The notes below the pieces were generated by a model. That model was not told where the DNA came from. It saw only the letters and a program-made list of their open reading frames with translations, and did no database searches. The position numbers were made by a program, and so were the translations under genes. From Corbicula japonica (lineage: Eukaryota > Mollusca > Bivalvia > Venerida > Cyrenidae): a stretch of 64,000 bases of DNA. The stretch is from the NCBI GenBank assembly GCA_038501625.1, contig JAZAYU010000037.1:1674001-1738000 (forward strand). The letters are read 5' to 3'. Every line of letters starts with the position of its first letter. Position 1 is the stretch's first letter. This document shows, one piece after another, positions 55,996 to 64,000 of the stretch.

Positions 55996-56250
55996 TTTTG
56001 GGGTTTAACCCGGTTAGCTCAGTCGGTTGCGTCGCAGGAATTGCAGGGCTAGGCGCTGTCGCCGTGACTGTGTGTGTTCGCTCCCAGCTAGAGACACCAT
56101 CATTTGAAATTCACAGTAGCCCTATTTGTGCAGTGTGACGGCCGTAAAAAGTCTCCCCGTACATGAGGTCAGTGCTGTTATCAGTAAAATAACCCGTACC
56201 GATGTCATGCAGTGATTGTTACGTATATCAGGGCTATCCGATTAAACTTT
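55996..56250 (+). mobile_element. tRNA-derived SINE (second family), best copy
   Basis: The tRNA-like head has an A box (GGTTAGCTCAGTCGGTTG), a long middle arm (GGGCTAGGCGCTGTCGCC) and a B box (GTTCGCTCCCAGC), similar in layout to a tRNA with a long variable arm. The body follows (GACGGCCGTAAAAAGTCTCC, AATAACCCGTACCGATGTCA, TCAGGGCTATCCG). It is flanked downstream by a second head (56251-56360). Confidence 0.78.
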
Positions 56251-56360
56251 TTGGGGGTTGTCCCGGTAAGCTCAGTTGATTGCGTCGCAGGAATTGCAGG
56301 GCTAGGCGCTGAAGCCGTTACGGTGCGGGTTCGCTCCCAGCTAGAGACTATCACTTATTT
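56251..56360 (+). mobile_element. tRNA-like SINE head, partial second copy
   Basis: Repeats only the head: CCCGGTAAGCTCAGTTGATT, GGGCTAGGCGCTGAAGCC, GTGCGGGTTCGCTCCCAG. The B box is closer to consensus than in the first copy. Truncated after GAGACTATCA. Confidence 0.75.
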
Positions 56361-56534
56361 GAACTAAGAAGCTCGAATTATTTTTATCCCTGTCATGTTC
56401 TTGCTGATTTTACTCCAGGAGCTCTTGTCTCGGTAAGATTATTGAGTACCCACCCCTTTGGCTTTGCAATGCTATTATCTTCTTATGTTTTATATGTTTG
56501 TGTGCTTTCGCATGCAACATTGTTGAGCTGATGG

Positions 56535-56830
56535 GTGGGTTGGAGTTATTTCACCAAACAACTTGTACTTGTGTGTTGATATGTGAACCTGTCGGGGCAA
56601 ATGTTAGGTTGGTGCACCGTAGGGTCTGGTTTCAACCCCCAGTGGTAAATAGTTTTATCACTGACCGCTCCAAGGCGGTAACCCCAAGGGTTCTCTTTTT
56701 CGTTAATTGTTTGTTGTGTCTTATTTGAAATTAATATTCTTATAAACATATGCTCTTTTTCCCTCTCTTGTTTTTCGCTGCGTGAGGAGGCTGTGTGGCT
56801 ATTCTTGATATGCATATTTTTTTTATTTTT
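56535..56830 (+). repeat. R2 copy with extended flank
   Basis: Contains ACAACTTGTACTTGTGTG (also minus at about 60315), TCACTGACCGCTCCAAGGCG, TTCGTTAATTGTTTG and TTGTTTTTCGCTGCGTGAGG in order. This extended form suggests R2 belongs to a longer element of about 300 bp. Confidence 0.65.
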
Positions 56831-57570
56831 TTTTTAAAACGAGGTCATGCTGGTAATATACCTATGTTTTTATAGAAGGATACACGAGTGTCAGCATAAG
56901 TTCATAATGTTCTCGTTTGCACCATTTATTGCAAAAAGAGTGTAGACTCTGAAGATATTTTTATAGAAAAATATTCTTCATTTTGGCTGCGTGGGGAGGC
57001 TGTGGTTTCTGGGTGTGGCGGTTCCTGATATGAAAATTTCTATATTTACCTTTTAAACGAATATAAGTGGAGGCTTCGCCGAATATGATGAACTGACATT
57101 TCAAATCGAATCGTTCCTATATCAATTTACGTTCTTGACCGAATAAATTAATAAATAAATAAATGCATGTAATACAAAAAATACTCGTACTTTCGATTTC
57201 TGCGTTAAAAATTGATACCGTTTAGTAGACTTATCTGAAACACAAAGCTTATATCGATTGCCGATCAATAGTAGGTTCGAGGTTCCATGAACAAAACAAG
57301 AGTGCAATATTCAAATATCAAAAAATCAATGTCACAATCTTCATTATGTTAGTGTTAAAGTACTCGGCGGGGGACCATTCATAGCTACGGGACACCTTTC
57401 ACAGCTATGACTTGAAAATATTATACTTTATTCTTGAATATTTACTTGTTTCCATTAATATATACGCCAATTATCCAATAATATTATTTTAACTCGCAGC
57501 GTGTGCAGAATAGGCAGTTTTCACATTTCCTCTTATTATAATAATAATAAATTGTAAAACATTTGAAAGT
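56831..57570. other. Intergenic upstream of FReD gene 3
   Basis: A short R2 head at 56980-57030 (TTTTGGCTGCGTGGGGAGGC). The region just before the ATG does not resemble the promoters of copies 1 and 2, so gene 3 has a different upstream context. Confidence 0.5.
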
Positions 57571-57894
57571 ATGTTAAAATTTGTACTCAAGCTTTGTCTC
57601 TTGCTGGTTTTGGTGCCATCTGTAGTTTGGCAAGAATGGACTTTACGAGAAAAGTATACATATTTTGAAAGCTCTTATATTTCTTCGTCGATAAATTCCA
57701 GCATTGTAGATTCTGTGAGGACGGTCAGATCAAAGTTGCAATGCTTTGAGACTTGCAGAACAGCGGACAGTCCGTCTCTTTACTTCGTCACCAGCAACAA
57801 TACATGCTTTTGCAACACACAGACAGACAATGCGGCGGTACTAATCAACACCAATAAAGGTGTAAGGTACGGTTGGGCAGCCAATTCTGCAAAG
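57571..57894 (+). CDS. Fibrinogen-related protein 3, exon 1 (signal peptide and PAN-like domain)
   Basis: 108 codons. The signal peptide (MLKFVLKLCLLLVLVPSVVW) differs from copies 1 and 2, whereas from QEWTLREKYTYFESS onward the exon is almost identical, with all four PAN-like cysteines (SKLQCFETC, NTCFCN). Donor AAG|GTGAAT, phase 0. Together with exon 2 it encodes a secreted protein of 331 residues. The identity break lies inside the signal-peptide codons, so the duplication or conversion boundary is there. Confidence 0.88.
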
Positions 57895-58433
57895 GTGAAT
57901 TTATTATTATTATTATTCAGTATAATTATAGTTCTGTTCTTCTGATTTTTGCATCGCGTACATTAGATTTCTAAGCGTAAATATGGTGGAAATAAAGTTA
58001 TTGGTATATGTGTATGTTGATTTCAAAATATATCCGTATGATCATAATGCACTGGATTTATGCTTATCGTACAAGATGAATAAAAAATAGTATTTGTAAA
58101 AAAGTAAAACTGAAAAACAGGAATGGCCGCAACCAGACGACACATCCTCCCCACACTTTTTTTTAAAAAAAGTAGAGAGGAAAATAGAGCATGGGCAACA
58201 AAATGATCCATTTGAAATAGACATCAAAACATTCACGAAAAGGATAACCCGAGGTGTTACCGCCTTTGACCAAGTGTGTAAATATTCTAGGGCCACTAAT
58301 TTCAATTGTATGCAATGCCACGAATATAATAAATATAATACAATAGTCTGCAATTATTGTTATGACTACACCATATAAATTTTTAATTCTCTATAATATT
58401 CGAAATTACATTGCAAAATAAATCTTTTCATAG
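57895..58433 (+). other. FReD gene 3 intron
   Basis: 539 bp, phase 0, acceptor TCTTTTCATAG. Contains an R2 copy at about 58105-58290 (minus), absent from the gene 1 intron. Confidence 0.8.
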
Positions 58434-59105
58434 AAATACAGATGGCTGACAAACATAAATATTGAAGTGGCGCCAACGGCTCGAGACTGTCTAGTTTTGT
58501 ACAACTGGGGATTCCATGTTAACGGTGTCTATGAAATTCAGCCGATGGGAGGAAATATAGTTCTCGCGTGGTGTGACATGACAAATGGCGGCTGGACTGT
58601 TTTCCAACGACGCCAAGATGGTTCCGAAGACTTTTACCGCACATGGCCTTTTTATGTAGCAGGTTTTGGGAACCAGACGGGTGAATACTGGCTCGGACTG
58701 GAAACCCTTCATCTACTGACATTACAGCCGTCCAAGATGAGAATAGACATGGAGACGTTTGGGGATGTATCACCGACATCTGGCTTTGCCGAGTACTCAT
58801 CTTTTCAGATAGGACCTGCGTCAACAAATTACACGTTACATGTCAGTGGCTATTCTGGAACAGCGGGAGAGAGTCTTTTTGAGCGGCATAACGGCATGAG
58901 CTTCAAAACAAAGGACTCCGGTAACAACTGTGCTCTGAACTACAAGGGAGCATGGTGGTATGGCTCACCCTGCCATTGGAGCAACCTGAACGGGCTTTAT
59001 TTAGGAGGAGTACACGCAACATTCGCGGACGGCATTGAGTGGTATTACCCTTGGGGGCATTATTACTCTCTGAAAACTACCGTCATGAAGATCAGACGTA
59101 TTTAA
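58434..59105 (+). CDS. Fibrinogen-related protein 3, exon 2 (fibrinogen C-terminal domain)
   Basis: 223 codons plus stop; complete fibrinogen-like domain. Shares RDC, EIQP, W-C-DMTNGGWTVFQRRQDG, GEYWLGLE and KMRIDMETF with gene 1. From about position 58815 it diverges: HVSGYSGTAGESLFERHNGM, then TKDSGNNCALNYKGAWWY, SPCHWSNLNGLYLGG, and ending SLKTTVMKIRRI. The TKDSGNNCA segment is closer to the canonical calcium-binding loop of ficolins and tachylectins (K-D-x-D-x-x-x-N-C-A) than gene 1, but it is still shortened. Four cysteines as expected. Likely a soluble recognition protein with ligand preference different from gene 1. Confidence 0.92.
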   Translation, partial: KYRWLTNINIEVAPTARDCLVLYNWGFHVNGVYEIQPMGGNIVLAWCDMTNGGWTVFQRRQDGSEDFYRTWPFYVAGFGNQTGEYWLGLETLHLLTLQPSKMRIDMETFGDVSPTSGFAEYSSFQIGPASTNYTLHVSGYSGTAGESLFERHNGMSFKTKDSGNNCALNYKGAWWYGSPCHWSNLNGLYLGGVHATFADGIEWYYPWGHYYSLKTTVMKIRRI

Positions 59106-59137
59106 TTTGTCGATCTCGACATTGTCCAAACGTCAAC

Positions 59138-59143
59138 ATTAAA
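59138..59143 (+). terminator. Possible variant polyadenylation signal ATTAAA, FReD gene 3
   Basis: ATTAAA 33 bp after the stop codon; no nearer AATAAA. Weak. Confidence 0.3.
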
Positions 59144-59334
59144 ATAACAGTTTTCTGTTTTTATTCTTTCCACAGATGAACTTGTACTTGTAATAATCAG
59201 AGAATTGCAATTTTACGTGTTTTTATAATTATCGTTACCATTTTATCCAGACTTGGTGAATACGGAATTCCTTTCTATTTTTCTGCAAAATTGATCGCGA
59301 GATCAATAATTAAACATTTAATTTAATTTAAAAT

Positions 59335-59520
59335 AGGTGAATGAGCGTATCAGGAAAAGCCAAATGCCGAAAATACTGCCTGTCTGCACAGCCAGGTAGA
59401 GAGTGAGAGTCATCGAAAGTCCGCAAACGATTAATTAAAACAAACCACATACAATTCAAGACAACGAGAACCTGAGGTGTTACCTGCCTCAGAACGGTCA
59501 GTGGCAAAACATATTTTTTA
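59335..59520 (-). repeat. R2 copy
   Basis: GAGCGTATCAGGAAAAGCCA, CCTGAGGTGTTACCTGCC and GAACGGTCAGTGGCAAAACA in R2 order; diverged. Confidence 0.6.
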
Positions 59521-60119
59521 TACAGGCTTTGTCTTTCGGTTTCAAATAATAGCGGTGTTTGTGTAACAAATTCAAATATTTTTACCGTCTGATTTCTTTT
59601 TTATAAAAAGGAATATATTTCATTGACCTTCCAAGTATATTCAAAGATAAAACAATTGAATTTGCTGTGCAAAGTTCATAAAAGCATAAGGTATCATCCA
59701 TCGTTTATTAGCAACAGAACAAACATAAATACAATGTTAAAATACAATAACAACATCAAGTATCATTTACAAACTATTGACAACATTCCTTCGTTCAAAT
59801 TCAAAATATTGATTCAAGCCTGCCTGCCATATCAATACTTGCATCATTATCTGCTATAAATCCGTAGTTTAAAAGTTCCTAACACCGACTTCTTTCTTTG
59901 AAACTGCCGTGCACATATTGCAGAGTCATTACGTTTGTTTGCAACAAATGGGGTGAGACAATGCTGAAAATGCTATTTCTAATTAAATTATTGGGTTTTG
60001 TCTTCCTTTATTTATTTATAATTGAAAAACACAATTTTATAATAAAAGACATTTATTTTTGTACCAAAGAAAATAACTTTATTATTAACGAATCAATACT
60101 TTTATAACAGATTTGTAAT

Positions 60120-60345
60120 ACAAAAAAGTGAAATATGCATTTCAGCAGACACAGCCTCCCTGCACAGCCAAAATGAGAGAGGAGAAGAGAGCATGGTATT
60201 ACAATAATCAGTTATTAAAATAGACGTCATGAACAATTTAAGAAAATGAGAACCCTTGGGGTTACCGCCTTTAAACCAGGTTCTATTGCACCAACCTCGC
60301 ACTTGCTCCAACAGGTTATCATACACACAAGTACAAGTTGTCTTG
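60120..60345 (-). repeat. R2 copy
   Basis: CACAGCCTCCCTGCACAGCC, GAGCATGGTATTACAATAAT, CTTGGGGTTACCGCC and ACAAGTTGTCTTGGTGAAAT. Shares both R2 and the R2-extension. Confidence 0.65.
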
Positions 60346-63300
60346 GTGAAATAACATGAACTGTAGATAGGCTTTACATCAGGCCTGCACAGCGATAGAC
60401 TCATTTTGGTAACTTTTCTTTTTTGAATTTACAGATTATTTTTAAGAAAAAAGCGGTCGCAATTAACAACCCCTTTTATTTTCTTAAGTATATAATTTTA
60501 ATCTCCATAAATAAACTGGTTGTGAAATACCTTGTTGCAATAGTGATTTTAAACTGCACCTGCATTTTTGATCACGCATCCATAGATAAGATACATACTT
60601 AAACATTTAGAAATGATCTTTGTGGTTTCTTTATTAATTTTAAATTCCTTCTTCTTATTTAATTGAATATGTTGCATTGGAAAAAAACTGTTCCCACTTC
60701 AATACCCAAAAAATTGTGTAATTCGCTTGTATAATTGTACATGACTGTTTGTTGTTACTACTATGTAACCAAGACAAATAAAGCTTGTTGCTGTTGTTAC
60801 TGTTTTCCTTAATATGTTATACCGATAACCTTGTTTTAGAAGTTTTTTCTGTAATGCAAAGATGAAGTTCATTGAAATCTTTAACATCATTGCAAGCTCT
60901 AGATAAGCGAACAAGCTGTCAGATATATACCCCGTAAGATTTTGCACGAGGAACTTGCTACTAAGGCTTAAAAAGCATAATTACAGTTTGACGTATAAAC
61001 TACATATAAATATTTAAATTAAAGGCTAAAATATTACTAATGCATATATACTGACATCTTTATTTAGAGAGGTATTGTCACTGCACTTACTCCTCAAAAT
61101 ACTTGTCGAATAACATCAGTGTCTTAACAAGAAAATACCACTAGGTGTTGCACATACATTCATATCAAACAATATTTATGGCCAACTTCAATTTCTGTAC
61201 AACTAATGGACTGTCCGTGCATCTACAGCCATCAAAGAGCATATTATAATTAGGCACTGCACAAACGTTTTTGAAAGGACTGGCGAAAATCTATTGAGTC
61301 ACTTTGAAAATTGGGCGGCGTTTTCAAGAAGCTTAAAGCAACACTTTCCAGGCGCTTTCTTTGTCAACATCTGATTTTTCCAGGGTGTATTTGCAGACTA
61401 AAATTAATGTAAATTACGTTAGATGATCGGAAGGTGAGTCAAGTTTGCTATATGTCTTGGAAGTCCATCAAAGTTCTAAATATCTATTTACGAAACCTGT
61501 TTCGATTTAGCGTGTCAGTATTTGCGAATACAAAACAATTCAAGGTTACAAGCAACACATTTAATGACCGTGACCTTTGTTCATTTCCCTTAGTTCCATA
61601 TCAAGAAAGTCTGTTAACATTCGATTTTTATTTATATTCTGTAAATTTCAACATGTTTATTTTACAATACAAGTCTTAATAAAGTTGTTATGTTATGTCC
61701 TATAAGCATAGCATGTTTACTTGTTGCCAAGCATGACATGCGAATTTCGAAGCCAACTCGTCGGTACCAACAATTAACATAGTACTGTTGACTGAGATAT
61801 GGAAGTGGTCTTGGAATTTATAATGAGCTTTGTCAATATTCCAACAAAGAGGCATTCTCTTCTATACAAATAATTGTCTAAGATGGTGCATTATTTAGCT
61901 AAGTTATTTCCAAATATAGAATGACTAGGAATATGCATGTTTTTATTTATTTTAAAAAACTTCGGTGAAAGAAAGACCCCTTGCAGGGCAGTGACGTGCT
62001 CGTCACTATTAATTGATTAAAGAAAATTAATTTTATGGACAATACTTAAATAAATGAATAATAATAACAAATATTCCATTCAAAAAGCATAACAGTGCAA
62101 TATATTTATTTATGTCTTACCTTTGTGGACACTAAATTTAAAACCAATATTTTATATCTACTTATCAAATAACATGCATACATCAACTGTGACTGCATGT
62201 TTACATTTTAACTGGCAACAAGTAAACGGTAACCGTAATGGAAAGATCAAACATCCGAATGATGAAAATGATAGTTCTTTCCACTTGTGACCATTATTTG
62301 TAGCTTTTTCTACTGAAGTAAGACCTCCTTTTTACATAATGGAAAAAATTAAGTGCTTTAATTGTCTCTCGGCCATCTTGTCATGTTGGTCGGGTCTCAT
62401 TTTTTTAAGATCAAGAACATATATATATATAACCCGCAAATAGCACACGAAAGCTCTCCGTCCCCGGAGCAGTTCGAAAATAGTCTAAAGCTACCTACTT
62501 CAATATCAAGACGACATGAAAGTGACGGAAGGATCAAAGCATGCGATGGTTCATACTATCATCTATAGTACAGTACTGCAAGATAATGTAAACTCAGGGA
62601 TGACTTTCTGTGATGTGCGTATGTAGTTACTACGTTATAAACGTTCGCTTCTTCATCACGCAGAAACATCCCTATTTTATTTTGACATTTAGTAACGATA
62701 TGTTTGAGTATTTATGCATATATAATTTTTGTACACACTTATGTCAGATTTAAAATACGTGACATGTCGGGTCAAACAATACCTTTGCTAGGTATAACTT
62801 AATAAATTGAACTTTACAGCTATGGAAAGGGAAATAATTGCTGGCCGATTTAACATACATGTTATATTGCTGATCAGCAGTAGTTCCCCTTGTATTCTAT
62901 ATACACCAGATTGATATGCAGGTTAGACTACAGTAATGTAATTATTTTCCCATAGACTCCCGGTAAAGATTCATCTCCAATTCTGAATAAGCTATTGGGT
63001 CAAGGCCTTAAAATCCTTCTTTTGCAAATAAAACTAAACTACAGACATCATAAAACACAACAAAAATATAGCGTAACTCATAAACTTATCGCGACATGCA
63101 TTGGAATACATGTACCACTTTCAGTTTCACTGCCCAAAATATTACCCATTTTTAAAGATAAATATGTTCATACACTTAAAATAAAAATGCAAATGTTTTG
63201 TTTCAACTTCTTCTATGGACTGTGCATTTTTTTCACATTGCTATTAAATATTTTATTAGGCGTTTGCATTTTTAACCAATCACAGAATTACTTTATCTAA

Positions 63301-63399
63301 TGGTCCGCACAAAATTGACTGGTTCCCGAGCAACCTGAATTACTGTAGTGTTACCTGCAAAAAGATTGTCATCTTAGGATTCGAGTCTCACATAATATG
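60346..63399. other. Gene-poor, AT-rich DNA, nothing recognised
   Basis: Open frames here (61-101 codons, e.g. 62995-63300 with a hydrophobic C-terminus) show no domain, splice context or repeat-family match. The FReD cluster has no visible further copy. Confidence 0.4.
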
Positions 63400-63799
63400 G
63401 GAAACATCGACATACAGTTTATAATACAATTTACAAATATGCAAACATAACATCAACAAAGATATCACGATACAATTTACAAAAATAAATCACGTGACAG
63501 TTGTAAAACGACAATTGTTAAGTTTTTAAAAAAAAAAAAAAATAGGTATGATGTTAGGTATGATGTAATAATAAAGTTTAAATCGATGAGTAACAAAACA
63601 ATTACATAAAAATCGTTCACATGTTTAAAACAATGGTAGTATTAGGTTTATCAGCAAATGTTTTAATTATAATAGTTCGGAGAAGAACTAGAAGAAAATG
63701 GCATTATATAGCTTATGTTAAAATAACATTGTTTTTGAAATATGTAATTTTTTTACTACAAAATATACCAAGTATTTTAGAACTACATAATTTTCTGAT
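63400..63799 (-). mobile_element. Probable LINE 3' untranslated region
   Basis: Follows the ORF2 stop of the fragment at 63800-64000 on the minus strand. AT-rich with an A/T homopolymer at 63525-63543. The 3' boundary is not certain. Confidence 0.45.
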
Positions 63800-64000
63800 T
63801 TAATTAGTTCGATAACTTTTAACATAATTGGTCTTCTGAAAATATTTGTATTGATATATTTTCGAATAGTGTTTAAAAGTAGGACAAATTAGCATATAGT
63901 GATACTCATCGCCTATATCGTTACAGATTGGACATGATTGAGTTCCATAGAAATTGTTACTTGAAAAACTAAGTGCTCTAGAAATTCTAAGATAGCATAA
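63800..64000 (-). pseudogene. LINE ORF2 C-terminal end (runs off the window)
   Basis: The minus-strand frame reads CYLRISRALSF, then a zinc-ribbon-like C-x2-C-x7-H-x4-C (CPICNDIGDEYHYMLIC), then PTFKHYSKIYQYKYF, ending at a TAA (63800-63802). It has the same arrangement as the LINE tail at 13715-14770 but is a different family member. The 5' part lies beyond the window, so intactness is unknown. Confidence 0.75.

Noticed and set aside
62995..63300. 101-codon frame with a hydrophobic C-terminal stretch
   Set aside because: Composition follows AT-rich background; no signal, domain, paralogue or splice context.

Overview
The window looks like a stretch of a bivalve (or closely related mollusc) nuclear genome. 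It is AT-rich and intron-bearing, with GT-AG splice sites and AATAAA signals. It carries multi-copy immune-type genes of kinds expanded in bivalves (IL-17-like cytokines and fibrinogen-related proteins, FReDs) and is packed with transposon remains. It contains one 500-N assembly gap (7601-8100). All identifications come from reading motifs, splice signals and internal comparison; no search was run.

Layout. 1-218: 3' end of an IL-17-like gene. 611-2630: a palindromic MITE and a minisatellite-type element. 10593-15601: a three-exon UNC93A-like membrane protein whose large second intron holds a LINE fragment on the opposite strand and small MITEs. 16020-25660: two diverged copies of a segment of about 3 kb, each with a mariner relic, separated by a mariner deletion derivative with perfect terminal repeats. 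26255-26896: an intact IL-17-like cytokine gene between inverted copies of a local repeat. 28311-32425: MITEs and a miniature LTR element with a tRNA-Lys-type primer binding site. 32430-59105: a FReD cluster with an intact two-exon gene (37035-38417), decayed 3' ends of two further copies, a broken copy (54992-55825) and a second intact gene (57571-59105). Large insertions interrupt the duplicated units; the most striking is a 6.2-kb foldback element (41450-47685) flanked by a 9-bp target duplication. 59106-64000: mostly gene-poor DNA ending in another LINE fragment.

How the genes relate. IL-17-like proteins are secreted cytokines, FReDs are secreted candidate recognition lectins, and UNC93 proteins are multi-pass membrane proteins of which UNC93B1 traffics Toll-like receptors. 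A shared immune theme is plausible, but nothing here shows co-regulation. The clearest processes are tandem duplication, decay and transposon insertion. Because the duplicated units differ in their insertions, several elements can be delimited precisely by comparison with empty paralogous sites.

Names R1 and R2 below are labels for two unnamed interspersed repeat families seen many times in this window.
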